This document shows, piece by piece, positions 1 through 11,040 of a DNA stretch of 64,000 nt. The notes beneath the pieces are model-generated. The model had not been told where the DNA came from, did no database searches, and saw nothing but the letters and a program-made list of their open reading frames with translations. The stretch spans positions 249,428,158 through 249,492,157 of the forward strand of contig NC_077234.1 in NCBI RefSeq assembly GCF_027887165.1, written 5' to 3'. How positions within the stretch are numbered: position 1 is the first letter of the stretch; each line of letters starts with the position of its first letter. Both the position numbers and the translations under genes were made by a program. This stretch comes from Monodelphis domestica (taxonomy: Eukaryota; Chordata; Mammalia; Didelphimorphia; Didelphidae).

Positions 1-419
1 AGGGCAGCAGCATAATAACCAATAAAATGATACAGGTCTCCATGGCTCTCTCAGGACCAAGGTTGACCTGAGCTGGGTCAGGCAGCTTATAAATAGGTTT
101 CCTCTCCCTTGAGCATCCTAAGACATCATTGGTGATAGCTAATTAAGAGGTTGTCCATCAACCTATCTACTCTTCCCCATTCCCACAGTACCTAGGTGAA
201 GTACACAGGAAAGGTGCCCTTGTCCCCTTCATTTATTAGCCAAATTGTGTTAAAAAAGGAAAATATCCCTTAGGATTCCCAAGGACAAAGAAAATGCAAA
301 AAACTCAGACTAGATGCTTTTTCTGATCCAGATTCCAGACACAGGAATATATAATAATTCTTCCTAATATATAAGAATTTACACAATATGTGAAAAAAAT
401 TCTAATAGATCTTCATAAT
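1..419. other. unclassified AT-rich sequence
   Basis: I see no open frame, repeat or RNA gene that I can support here. Confidence 0.5.
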
Positions 420-690
420 TTTGTTACATTTTTTTATTTTTTGTATGTGATTATTCTTTCCATTTATATTGTTTTAAATATTGTGTGTGTTGCTTTCTTG
501 GCTTATTTATTTCACTCTACATCATACATACATACAAGATTTGTGTAAATCTTCCCATACTTCTTGGTACGGATCATGGGCATCATTTCTCACAATTACA
601 TTTGTCTACCACAATTTGTCTGGCCATTTTTATTTATATGAGGAACTTCTATTTATTGGGGGCTTACTTCCTCATTTGTTAATGTAGGTA
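420..690 (-). mobile_element. old L1 fragment, 3' end, minus strand
   Basis: Read on the plus strand, this follows the antisense of the marsupial L1 3' end: the 'ttcactctacatca' stretch, then 'accacaatttgtctggcca'. It is strongly diverged and short. The two small open frames across it are antisense L1 noise. Boundaries are approximate. Confidence 0.6.
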
Positions 691-1000
691 TAGTAGGAGA
701 CGGAGTTAATAGTTGCACAAATATATTTTCCTTCTAGTAGGACATGGTCCAGAACTATTCAATTTGGATAACTAATCCAATTAAGTAATTATCTTAGCTT
801 GCATATGTTCCTTATTATTTGATAGATTAAGATTCATAAAAGACTTAAAGGAAATAGAGATGTTACTTACAAGAAATGTTTTTTTTTAAGATATAGAAAA
901 TATAAATGAAGAGTTGAGGAAAATTTTGCTATACATCAAGTGAATATAGAAGAGCAGAGGCTGCTTTTTTATGTAACAAAACAAAAACAAACATTCAAAA
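691..1000. other. unclassified AT-rich sequence
   Basis: Nothing supportable. It may be decayed L1, but I cannot align it by eye. Confidence 0.4.
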
Positions 1001-2118
1001 AATTTAAAGGGGAGGAAATGAAGACTACTGATGAAAGGAATCTAGACAACTAACCAATATCAGTATTAAATGGATATTGTCCAAATGCCTTATAGCATCC
1101 CAACTCAGAAAGGAAATATTAACTGAACTAGAATATATGGTAATATGAGTCTCTCAGTTTTGACTAAAAAAAAGAAAAATATAGAAATGAAGACAGAATT
1201 TTCTAAATGGAGCTAAAAAAAGAATATATGTATTTTTTAGTACTACACAGATCTTTTACAAAAATTGACCATTCAATATTGAAAACATTTTAAAGGGAAT
1301 GAAAAGTAAATATATGTTTTATGCATTTATAATTCATTAAAATAGTCATTCAGGAAAGGGTTGGAGAAAGAAATAAGCATTTATAAAGCATCTACCATAT
1401 TCCAGTCAACAGAAGAAATATACCCAAATGGAAACTTAACAGTGAAATCCTAAGTAATGAGTAAATGGTTAAGGAATAAATCACAAAAATAGTCATATGT
1501 AAAGAAAATGATGATGAAACATAACAAAATTTCTGGGAGGCACCAAAAGCAGGCTTCAGGGACAATTAAAATCCCAACAAACATACATTAACAAAACAGA
1601 AAAAGAAGATTGAAGAACTGAGTATATTTTATATAATTAAAAAGGCAATATACATAAACCCAAGATAAGCACAAAAGAGGGGATATTAAAATTAAAGAAG
1701 TAGATAAATCAAAACCCAGAAAGACTACAGAAATGATAAAAGTCTGATTGATTCTTCATAGCTAATAATGTTGAAAGGTTAATAACCTAATAGCTAATAG
1801 CTAGTCTTGTTAAAGGGAGCAGAAAACAAATCAAAAAGTAAATGAAAAGTGACCTTACAACAGAAGCAGAAGAAATAAAGAGAATAATTAGAATCTATTA
1901 TGCACAATTATATGCAAACAAAACTTAAGAGTACCAAAAAGGAATGTTAAAACAAAACATAAAATCTTAAGAAGACTAGATAAAAAGTCTCAGAAAAAGA
2001 TATAAAGTATAAAGGAATGACCAAAGGAAAAACTCCTGATCCTGTTGGATTCACAGAATTCTATGAAACTTTTAAAGAACAATTAATATCCATACTTCAC
2101 AAATTGTTTTATTTAGAG
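1001..2118 (+). mobile_element. old L1 ORF2 fragment (endonuclease to start of RT), plus strand
   Basis: About 1050-1300 matches the L1 ORF2 endonuclease coding region, including the segment encoding TKIDH-like residues near 1259-1279. At 2017-2118 the frame gives the start of the reverse-transcriptase domain, with 'DPVGF' and 'FKEQLISILHKLF' in the place of the L1 PDGF...FK/Q..L.PIL motif. Many stops lie between. It ends at a SINE. Confidence 0.65.
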
Positions 2119-2278
2119 TTTTTTTTAAGAATCCTTACCTTTGTTTTGGAATCAATACTAAGTATTTGTTCCAAGGCAAGAGTGGTAAGGGCTGGGCAAT
2201 TGGGTCAAATTTGAAATCAGGAACTCTATCTCTAGATCTGGTTCTCATTCCACTGAGCCATCTCAATGCCTCTAGTGG
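2119..2278 (-). mobile_element. degenerate CORE-SINE (MAR1/WSINE1-like), minus strand
   Basis: The antisense of the marsupial tRNA-derived SINE is recognisable: an 'aatccttacct' tail, then 'ccaaggcaagagtggtaagg', then 'actgagccatct' near the tRNA-like head. It has internal deletions and is clearly older than the copies at 6.9 and 20 kb. Confidence 0.7.
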
Positions 2279-2279
2279 G

Positions 2280-2690
2280 AGCTTTTAATTTAAGGGTTTT
2301 TATTAGTTGTTCTTACACATCCAATTCATTGATTTGTTCTTTTACTTTTGTTGAATAAAGACACATAACTTTTCCTCTATGAAATGTTTTAATTGTGTCA
2401 CTAAATTTTTGGCATGTCTGGTTTTTTTTTATTTTATTCTTTTAAATTATCTTGCTTCTCTTCATTGCTCTTTAGGATTAAATTAGTTTCCATTCAAGTT
2501 AAAATCCTTTGTGCAAATGCCATTTTTAAATGTAATTGTGGTAAATAAATTATTTTTAAAAATATTTCTGCCTTTCTCAATATTTATGAGTTTTTATGCT
2601 TTAGTATGTAGTAAATTTTTTTAAAGCTATACAACTTGTAAATATACTTTCTATTCCTATTCAGTTCTAAAGCTTCCTCAGAGGGGAGAG
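2280..2690 (-). mobile_element. L1 endonuclease-region fragment, minus strand, left part
   Basis: The plus strand reads as antisense of the L1 ORF2 endonuclease region (for example 'ctttaggattaaattagttt' and 'tttctattcctattcagtt'). The copy is interrupted by an LTR and resumes at 3271 at the next consensus position. Confidence 0.65.
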
Positions 2691-3270
2691 AAGCTTTAAG
2701 GTAGGAAGATAGAGACAGGATAGAAGTTTTAGATACCACGAGGGGGATGACGGAGTCAAATTAGAGATATGAGGTGGCAGCAATGAGTCTTTATTAATTT
2801 TCCATGAGCCACAGCTAAGCTCTGATCAAAGGACCCTTCCGAAGGCTTTTACCAGTCCAGAGATCCACATTTAATACCACACAGGTCAGAGAGGTGAATA
2901 GAGAAAGATTAAAGATGGAGGCCAAGCTCCTGCCAGGATAGCCATCAGCTAGCCTGAAAGAGAGAGAGAGAGAGAGAGCTAGAGGCGGAGCTTGCTGGGT
3001 TACATATACCCTTTGATATGCAAATATACACAGTACATAGGGATGATCCTCATTGGTTAATGACAAGGCATAGGTGTGGTTTCTCTTAACCAGGGGAGCA
3101 CAAAGAAACCTGTTTTCCCGCCTAACCTGGGGGAAGCTGGGGTCAAGGGTCAGAGGCCTTCCCAGCCATGAGCAATACTGAGCATGCTCAAGCCTGAGCA
3201 TGCTCTCTTTTAAAGCAATCTGCACATACCAACTGTTCCCCTTGCCCATAGCTAGGGGTGGACTGCTACA
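2691..3270 (-). mobile_element. probable solo LTR, minus strand, inside an L1
   Basis: On the minus strand the element starts TGTAGCAGTC at 3270. It contains a (GA)n run (plus-strand 2959-2978) and an AATAAAGACTC poly(A)-signal region near 2790, as LTRs do. L1 endonuclease sequence continues on both sides, so this is an insertion. The right edge (3270/3271) is sharp. The left edge is uncertain and I found no clean target-site duplication. The long minus-strand frame crossing the element (2815-3639) runs LTR into L1 and is not a gene. Confidence 0.55.
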
Positions 3271-3600
3271 AGTTCTATCATACCTAAATTTTATAAAATT
3301 CTGTTTAGGTACTTGCCTTCTGGCTTTTATATTTTTGTCACATTTGTTTAGTTTTGAAATTAATGCATTGAGGTTTCCAACTATTATAGCTTTTCTGTCT
3401 ATTCCCACAACTTTTTTCTTCATATTCTTAGATGCTATGATATTCAGCGAGCACATAGTAAGTGCTACTATTACTTCATTGACTATGATGCTTGCAAGCA
3501 TAATGACGTTTCTTTGCTTATCTCTCTTAACTTTATCTAGTTGGATTGCTGCCTCATATGCAATCTTGATTACTATTACTGTCTTATAAAAATTAGCTGC
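3271..3600 (-). mobile_element. L1 endonuclease-region fragment, minus strand, right part
   Basis: Continues the L1 of 2280-2690. Antisense landmarks in order are 'ctatcatacctaa', 'ccaactattatagctttt', 'ttagatgctatgat' and 'attacttcattgactatg'. It belongs to the ORF2 endonuclease domain and is old and non-functional. Confidence 0.7.
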
Positions 3601-3745
3601 CGCACAATGAGCGGCTGTACCCCTACTTCTGTGTATCAACTCCTAGACGTTTAGGGATGTCCCTTTCACAACAGGAATAGAATGATTTCTAAGACATCAC
3701 CATCAATTAGCTTATCTTAAGGACTTTTGCTAAGTAGAAGCAAAC

Positions 3746-3916
3746 CTGGGCTAAGCAAAGGCAGCAAGGATGGGAATTCCTTTGGAAAGTTCTGAGGATT
3801 TAAAAGAAAGCCATGGGAGTCATGACAAATTATCACTAAAACAACCAAACAACAAATAGCTAGAAAACTGAAAGCTGCGGTTGAGTTGGCCATGCGATTG
3901 AATGATGATGATCTGC
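3746..3916 (-). CDS. candidate small exon with signal-peptide-like N-terminus
   Basis: Weak candidate. On the minus strand a pyrimidine-rich stretch ending in CAG (about 3917) is followed by an ATG at 3893. The 49 codons after it encode a short polar start, then a strongly hydrophobic stretch with two Cys (about residues 8-23), then a Pro/Leu-rich segment. A CAG|GTTTGC donor-like site lies at 3746/3745; without splicing the frame ends at 3717. It looks like a first coding exon of a secreted or membrane protein, but I see no partner exon. The region downstream of it is repeats, and chance is possible. It lies just past the poly(A) signal of the gene at 4.27-6.5 kb. Confidence 0.2.
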
Positions 3917-4272
3917 AGGTCAGGGAAAAGGGGTGAGTTTGGAATTGGATACAAATGTATGATGCTACTGGGGCAGCAGGAGAATACCAAAGTCCATACA
4001 ATTAGGAGCCAGAACTTACTGACTGTTAATGGGGTTACAATTATGAGAGCTCAATGAAGTCTGTAATTGGATTTAACATCCTTTCATTAATTTTTATCCA
4101 AATAGGATTTCAATTCAAACTTCTCCCTACATGGGGGAAAAAAAAAAAGATGTACTCCCGAAAAGGCAAATGGGGCAATTGTAATCACTGCAATGGACAC
4201 AGAAGAGTAAGAAAAAAGCACAACAGAAAAAGAATACTGAATATGGCACCACTGAGATGTGTGGGTATAGGT

Positions 4273-4278
4273 TTTATT
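4273..4278 (-). promoter_or_regulatory. candidate poly(A) signal AATAAA
   Basis: AATAAA on the minus strand about 415 bases after the stop codon of the gene whose last exon ends at 4693. It would give a 3' UTR of about 0.4 kb. The spacing is reasonable, but the hexamer alone is common in AT-rich DNA. Confidence 0.4.
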
Positions 4279-4692
4279 TGGCCAGAACTTACATTAGGAA
4301 AAATAATCAATAGCTTACTGATTTGACAGGTGTCTTTATAAAGCCCTTTATAAAACCCATAAAAAAATTAAAAAATACATTCACACATAAAACAATATAT
4401 TATTTGTATTATTACAGAGTTAGAGTAGAGGAGGCAAAGAATGCAGTCCTTGGCTTCATTCATTCTGAACTGAATCTGTCTGGCTAGAAGCCAGAAGAGG
4501 AGGGGATGGGGGAGGAAGGAAGGGAGACTATGGAGACTGTTCTTCCTGATTATTAGGAAGGTCACTAATCACTTAGTCGCTTGCAACCCCCCAAAGGAAA
4601 GCTAGGATCAATGTCTTCCAGCCTGAATACAAATAAAAATGAGTTGCAAACTCCATCATATTTCAGAGATACACAAGGGAGGAGAAAAGATG

Positions 4693-6085
4693 TTAATTTA
4701 ATTTGAAAATGTTATTTTGAAATTTTTCCAGGACTGCTTTGAGGAATGTCCCAGATCCTGTTGGTGCTTTTTCTCTGGGCAGTTTTTTGGTGGTGCTATT
4801 TGTAGGTATTTTTCCTCCTGAGGGCTGGTGTCTTTCAGAGATTCTTCTTTCCCTTGCTTGGTGATCTTTGTTATAGATAAAATCAAGCCAATAGACTCCT
4901 GGAGGTAGTCGATGGTAAAAAAATGATTCAAAGGACACACAGTCTGAGAAAGAAGATGATGGAGAGAAAGGGGAAGATGAGGAAGAGGAAGGTGAAGAAG
5001 GTGGATACTGAGGTAGAGGCCCAGTCATTGTTTTTATATAAAGCAGCCATTTAACACCCTGGAACTGGTGGTTTATACTCTGGTGTTGAATGGCAGGACT
5101 CATAGATTGTATTGAAAAAGTAGGAGCCTGGATTGTAGTAGTAGTAGTAGTAGCCTCAGTAAGGACGAGAGCCTCCTGACTCTTCTCTCCCTCAGGTGTG
5201 ATGACAGTGTCATAGTCTTCTGTAGGGCCCTGAGGACGCTGTTCTGTATAACTAGGACATGGAAGCCAAGAAATGGAGCTTGATTTTGATTGTGGAATTT
5301 GGAGAACTAACCTCACACCCATTTCCCCCTCAGAACCAGGCAGAGGTGTAGGTATGGCAACTAATTTCGCTCCATTAGGGTCTTTTCTTCCCTTCACATG
5401 GGAACAGCCATATCGGATCCAGGAGGCACAAACTAAGCAGACTGTATAAACTGATGACAAACGGGGGCCAGGCTGAGGATTAGGACGCCCCCTCATCCAC
5501 CTCAAGAGAATCTGCTTTCGGATGTCTCTGTGGATCCTGCTCTGGGGGATGGAATTGACTATGTTCTTAACAATTTCATTAGGGATAATCATACCATCCA
5601 CTACGCATGGTTTAAGGTAAAATAAACTCCATGATGGCTCTCTAGGAGACATGACTTTGGTCTGTTTGGGACTTTGTAGAATCTTAACCTGATGTTTGGG
5701 TTTCAGTGGAGACATGGCCCAATGTTTAAAGTATGATGATGACCTACTTTGATGACAGAGGCAGAGTGTTGGGGTAGACATGAGCCGGGGGTGTGTAGAG
5801 CAAGGTAATTGTGCAATCTGGCGAGTGTTACTCGATGGTCTTATCTGGTGGAGTCTTTTTTGAGAGTGCTTGTCTTGGGGATATAAAGCTTTAATACCTG
5901 TCAGATCTCCTAGCAGGACTTTGAAGTCCAAAGGCCCCTTCTTTAAGTACTTCTTTTGCCAGATTTTTTGACCTCCACCTAATAATTGTCCTCCTAACAT
6001 AGGATAATAGCGGAAATAAGATGGTGGGTGGTGACTTAGCTCTGTTCCCCTGGTGTTGTTGGTTAACTTGTTAATAAGCTTCTTC
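4693..6085 (-). CDS. last coding exon of an unrecognised spliced gene
   Basis: The longest open frame in the window: open from an in-frame stop at about 6170 down to the stop at 4693, with an internal ATG at 6000 that alone gives 435 codons. I start the exon at 6085 because it follows a strong acceptor (pyrimidine tract then CCCCAG, 6087-6086). The exon opens on the third base of a codon, which matches the exon at 6504-6447. Counting from the ATG at 6000, the protein has a basic N-terminal part, a Cys cluster at about residues 188-199 (C-x2-C-x7-C), a Thr run at 284-289, a Ser/Pro-rich run at about 331-353, and a basic C-terminus. I see no signal peptide or membrane segment. Composition is unlike the surrounding LINE and ERV frames, and I find no transposon motif. 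A rapidly evolving, perhaps testis-type, protein would fit, but that is only a guess. I cannot name the family. Confidence 0.65.
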
Positions 6086-6446
6086 CTGGGGTAGCAGAGG
6101 GGGGAAACATTACATGTTAGAGACTGATTGCTAAACCAAAAGGAGACAACATATAATTCAACAGGATATTAGCTGAACCAGGAAGTGGTCTTACTCTATT
6201 CCAGAAACCAACCTGAAAATTCAGATAGAAACATGTTTCATTAATTTATAACCCAAAGAGAGGAAATATGATTCTAGAAAGTCATGAGAAAACATTCAAA
6301 GGATACCACCATGATCACCCAGGCCAAAAATAAAAGTCTGTTGAGTTGCAGTTCATATACTTTCTCAAGTCCATTAACCATGCATGTCCTTGCAAAAACT
6401 GGGAACTAGAGGAACAGTGGGGAAGGTAAGGGATTTGCTACTTTAC
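6086..6446 (-). other. predicted intron of the unrecognised gene
   Basis: Runs from a GTAAAG donor (6446-6441) to the CCCCAG acceptor (6087-6086), 361 bases on the minus strand. No repeat or other feature is seen inside. Confidence 0.5.
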
Positions 6447-6504
6447 CTTTCAATCCTTTGATTTAAGGATTGTAGCCTCCAGGTTTTCTCAGCAACACAG
6501 GGTC
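6447..6504 (-). CDS. 58-base internal exon of the unrecognised gene
   Basis: On the minus strand 'gatctttttcag' gives an acceptor ending at 6505, and 'GAAAG|GTAAAG' gives a donor at 6447/6446. Of the three frames, one is open throughout and enters with two bases and leaves with two bases. Joined to the exon at 6085 it keeps the long frame open across the junction. This agreement of two splice sites and phase is the main reason for calling a spliced gene. The next exon upstream must end with one base of a codon; I could not identify it securely. Confidence 0.5.
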
Positions 6505-6922
6505 CTGAAAAAGATCAACATGATGTGAGCTGGAAAGAGTCCATTGATCTCTACAGAGGCTGTGTGTGTAAGATCAAAGGCATAAAGAAATGCATCCAAC
6601 TTGTATAGGGAGGACAAATTTGGGGGAAAAGGCAGAAATGGAATAGGAGGCATCTGAAGGGACTGTGATAGCAAACTTACTATACCAAGTCGGTTATTGT
6701 AAGTCATTGTGTTCTTAGAAAACCACCAACATCAAGTGCCTTCTGGATGTCTCCACTTGATACCCCATAGTTGTTAAACTCAAAAAGTCCACAACAAAAC
6801 TCACTTCCTCCAAATGGAAGAAAGTCTGCATGTACTTAAGGTTCATTTTGAATCAAACTAGTATGGCAGTTTTTGGAGTTTGGAGTTTGGAGATGGAATG
6901 AAATGAGACTTTCATAGAACAT
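6505..6922. other. upstream flank of the gene, no secure exon
   Basis: An ATG at 6707 (minus strand) is followed nine codons later by a GTAAGT site (6680-6675), but this donor gives phase 0 while the next exon needs phase 1. A weaker GTATAG site two codons earlier gives the right phase. I leave the 5' end open. Bases 6911-6922 are the left copy of a SINE target-site duplication. Confidence 0.4.
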
Positions 6923-7122
6923 TTTTTTTAAACCCTTACCTTCTGTCTTGGTGTCAAAATCCTGTATTGCCTCCAAGGCAGAAGAGTGATAAGGGCTAGG
7001 CAATAGGGGTTAGGTGACTTGCCCAGGGTCACACAGCTGGGAAGTGTCTGAGGCCAGATTTGAACCTAGGACCTCCTGTCTCTAGGCCTGACTCTCAATT
7101 CACTGAGCCACCCAGCTGCCTC
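6923..7122 (-). mobile_element. CORE-SINE (MAR1/WSINE1-like) with 12-base TSD
   Basis: Near full-length copy, minus strand: poly(A) side at the left ('aaacccttacc'), CORE-like 'gtcacacagctgggaagtg', tRNA-like head at the right ('actgagccacccagctgcc'). It is flanked by perfect repeats 'ttcatagaacat' at 6911-6922 and 7123-7134, which show L1-type retroposition at this site. Confidence 0.9.
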
Positions 7123-7134
7123 TTCATAGAACAT

Positions 7135-7249
7135 CTTTAAAGTTAACAAAATGACATTTATTGAGCTGTAGGCTAGAGTAGAATAATAAAGAAAATAAAG
7201 CAATTTAGTGAAGATACACTGCTGATTCTACTAAGCATAGTTTATCTCT
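7135..7249. other. short unclassified spacer
   Basis: Nothing recognised. Confidence 0.4.
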
Positions 7250-7832
7250 ACCACTGTTGCTCATACTTGTCTTCTGACTGGAAGCCTAAGGGAAGAAGGT
7301 GATTCCTTGTATCCTCACATTTGGTACCTAGACCACCCATGAAACCACACAAAAATGTCTGAACTTTTAGCTTCTGCTGTGGGATGGGCCAGTCTCCCAC
7401 AGGGATAGGGTCTTGGAGGCGGGATAGTGTCAGCAGAATGATGCATGGGACATAGCTTTTGCATTCAACATGCAGCACAGGTTTCACAGGATAAACTGCT
7501 CCACCTTAGCTGTGGCCTGGTTTTATTTTATACCCTCATGATCACACATCTACTTGGCACACAGTTTCATTCTCAACATACATGTTTCCATAAAACCTAA
7601 CAACAGACAGGAAGCCTAGGGAGATAGTCAATGAAACATTGTTGCTAAGTGCAAGATCAGTGGGTAGAATCAACATGACCCAGATATAGGTTAGGGAATT
7701 CAGAGCACATATTTGCTAGAAGTTTTTATGCCTATAAAAGAGGGTCTTATCTAAGTGGGTATATAAGAATCCTTATGTTTAATTTTGTAAGTGGGATCTC
7801 CTGGTAATATCCTAGGGGGACAGAGTGGGACA
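7250..7832 (-). mobile_element. LTR of a shared family (family X), minus strand
   Basis: About 7500-7832 is homologous to about 22900-23626. Shared pieces in order include 'ttggcacacagttt'/'ttggcacagttt', 'cctaacaacagac', 'acattgttgc', 'gtagaatcaacatgac', 'ggtttaattttgtaag'-like and 'gggggacagagtgggaca'. A minus-strand AATAAAAC signal near 7515 and a TGTCCCACTC start at 7832 support an LTR. The left edge is uncertain. Confidence 0.55.
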
Positions 7833-8526
7833 TCTGTATTAGCTCCTAGGTTGAGGAGAAAACATTGCAAGCAGTCAGAAAGAAACATTCAAATATCATG
7901 GAGCCACATTTAGGATAATAGGATTTAGCAACTTCTATGATAAAGATTTGGAGGACTCAGAATAGGATATTCCAGAGAATGAAGGAGCTAAAATTACAAC
8001 CAAGAATTTCCTACCTAGCAAAACTGAATATAATCCATCAGGGGTGAAAATTAATATTGAATAAAACAAAGAATTTCAAAGCATGCCTAATGAAAAGCCT
8101 GTAGCCAAAAAGAAAATTTGGCTTTCAATTTGGCTATTCAAAAGAATAACCAGGAAAGAAAAACTATAAGGGATTCAATAAAATTAAACTTTTTATATTC
8201 TAAATGGGAAGATGATACTTGTAACTCCTAAGAACTTTATCATTATTAGGGCAGCTAATATACATAGAGAGTAGGCAAAGATATGAATTGACTATGATGT
8301 AAAATATCCAAAAACACAAAATTAAGGGGTGAGAAAGAGAGATGCATTGGGAGAAGGTGAAAGGAGAGGTACAGTGGGATAAATTATCTCACATAAAATA
8401 GGCACAAAAGAGCTTTTACGGTGGAGGGGAATATGGGGGCAAGGTGAGTTGCATGCAACACTTGAACCTTATTCTCATCAGAATTGACTCAAAGAGGTAA
8501 TAACATTTGATTAGGCATAGAAAGCT

Positions 8527-8528
<2 letters not shown>

Positions 8529-8569
<41 letters not shown>
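8529..8569. repeat. (TA)n microsatellite
   Basis: About 20 uninterrupted TA units inside the plus-strand L1, at a place where related L1s carry a CA/TA run. Confidence 0.95.
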
Positions 8570-8573
<4 letters not shown>

Positions 8574-10804
8574 ACAGGGAAGTAAGAAGGAAAAAGGATA
8601 AGAGAAGGAAGTGGGGAGTAGAAGAAGGGAAGGTGGTGTCAGGGAGGTAGTGATCAGAAACAAAACATGAAAGAAAGAGTGAAAGGAGAGAAAGAATGGG
8701 TAAAAATTTGATGGAGGGGGATATTTATGTTAGTAATCATAACTGTAAATGTGAATGGGATAAAATCACCTATAAAAAAATAAGATAACAAAGTGGATTA
8801 AAACCAGAATCCTACAATATACTATTTAGGAGATGCACTGGAAGCAGAGAAACACACACAGAGTTAAAATAAAGGAATGAAACAGAATCTATTATGCTTC
8901 AGCAGAAGTTAAAAAACATCAGGGGTAACAATCATCATTTCAGACAAAACAAAAGCAAAAATAGACTTTAAAAAGAGATGAAGAAGGAAAATGCATCTTG
9001 ATAAAATATACCATAGATAATGAAGTAATAATACCAAAAGAGATATGCACCAAAAGGTATAGCATCAAAATTCTTTCAGGAAAATTTAAATGAGTTGTAG
9101 GAGGAAATAGACAATATTCAGGGCCTCAACTTTTCCCTCTCAGAAGTAGACACATTGAATAAAAAAAAAATGAAGCCTTTAAGGGAATAAATCAGATTTT
9201 AGAAAGTTTAAATATGATAGGTACCTGGAGAAAGTTGAATGGGAATAGGAAGGAATATAACTCTTTTTCAGCACTGCTTGGGACCTACATAAAAATTGAT
9301 GATGTATTATTAGGGCACAGAATTCTCAAAACTAAAGATAGAAAAGTTAATATACTAAATGCACTTTTCAGATTATAATGCAATAAAATAAACATATAAA
9401 TCATCAACATTTATATTTACCACCAACAAAATCAAACAGCAAGACACAGAAAAAGAAATTCTATTTAAAGTAATCATAAACAATATAAAATACCTGGGGA
9501 CCTGGGGCCATCCCTATTAAAACAATCCAACAACTATATGAACAGAATTATAAAACACTTTTCACACAGTCAAATGAAAACTATTAAAAAAACATTAATT
9601 GCTCAGGGGTAGGCAGAGCCAATATAAAAAATAACAATGCTAGTTAATTAATTTTCTTATTCAGTGGCATATCAATCAAATGACCCAAAAATATTTCCAA
9701 GAGCTATAAAATATAATAAAATACATCTGGAAGATCATAGGGTCAAAAACATCAAAGGAATTAATTTAAAAAATTTTAAAGACGACTACTTAAATGTACC
9801 AAATCACAAACTGCATTATAAAATGGAAATCATCAAAACAATCTGGTACTGGCTAAAAAATATAGTGGATCAATGGAATAGGTTAAATATTCAAAAACAC
9901 AGATTAAATGTCCATAGTAAACTAGTATTTGACAAACCCAAAGATCTAGGCCTTGGGGGAAGAACTCTCTATATGAAAATATACTTAAATAAAGTCTAAA
10001 TGAACACTTAGAAATAAACAATGATACCATAAACAAACTAGGAGAAGATGGAATAGTTACCTGTCAGGCCTATGGAAATAGGGGGAATTCATGACTAAAA
10101 AAGAGAGAACATCATGAGGAAAAAAATTGATAATTTTGATTACATTAAATTTTAAAAAGGGTTTGTACTAACAGATTAAACGGGGGGAAAAAGCTTGGGA
10201 AATAAATTATAACAGTATCCCTGACAAAGGCCCCATTTCTCAAATATGTAGAGAGTTAAGTCAAATTTATAAGAGCACAAAGCATTCCCCAATGGATAAA
10301 TGGTCAAATGATATGAATAGGCAATTCCTGAAAGAAAAAAATTAAAACTTTTGATAGTCAAATGAAAAAATACTTTGAATCATAGCAAAATTCAAAATAA
10401 AATAACTCTGAGATGCTATCTCATGCCTATCAAGATTGGCTAATATAAATAAAAAGGAAAAAGATGGAGGGGATATGGGAAAAATGGAACACTAATACAT
10501 GGTTGATAGAAGAACTGATATAACCATTCTGGAGAGTACTATGGAACCATGTCCAAAGGGCCATAAAACTATGTGTACCCTTTGGCCCAACGATACCACT
10601 ACTGGGTCTGTATCCCAAAGAGATTAGAGATGGGGGAGAGGACCTACTTACATATACAAAAATATTTTTAGCAGCTCTTTTTTGTTGGGGAAATAAATTG
10701 GACACAGCAGAATGTCTATCAATTAGGGAATGGCTAAATAAGTCATGACATGTGGTTGTAATGGAATACTGTTGCACCATAAGAAATGACAAACTAGATG
10801 AGTT

Positions 10805-11040
10805 CAGATCATAATGTAATAAAAATTTATATTTAGTAAAAGACCATGAAAACAGATTTAAAACTAATTGAACACTAAATAATATTAAACAATGAGTAGG
10901 TCCAAGAATAAGTCATAGAAACAATCAGAAATTTCCAAAAAAAAGAATGACAAGGGGAAGAATCGGAATTGCAAAATGTCAGATAACAATCATCAAAAAT
11001 TATTTCTATGTGTAAGTTATTGAAAAAAATAAGAAAAGTT
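10805..11040 (+). mobile_element. displaced L1 endonuclease fragment inside the L1 3' region
   Basis: The L1 3' region reads up to 'aaactagatgagttcag', then switches to 'atcataatgtaataaaa', typical of the end of the ORF2 endonuclease domain. It returns to the 3' region at 'gagcaggacactttcag' (about 11049). The join shares the word 'ttcagat' between the two L1 regions. Confidence 0.5.

Noticed and set aside
2815..3639. 274-codon minus-strand open frame
   Set aside because: It runs through the LTR (including its GA repeat) into antisense L1. The composition changes at the joint and no domain is visible.
10430..10792. 120-codon minus-strand open frame
   Set aside because: Antisense of the plus-strand L1 ORF2 C-terminal region.
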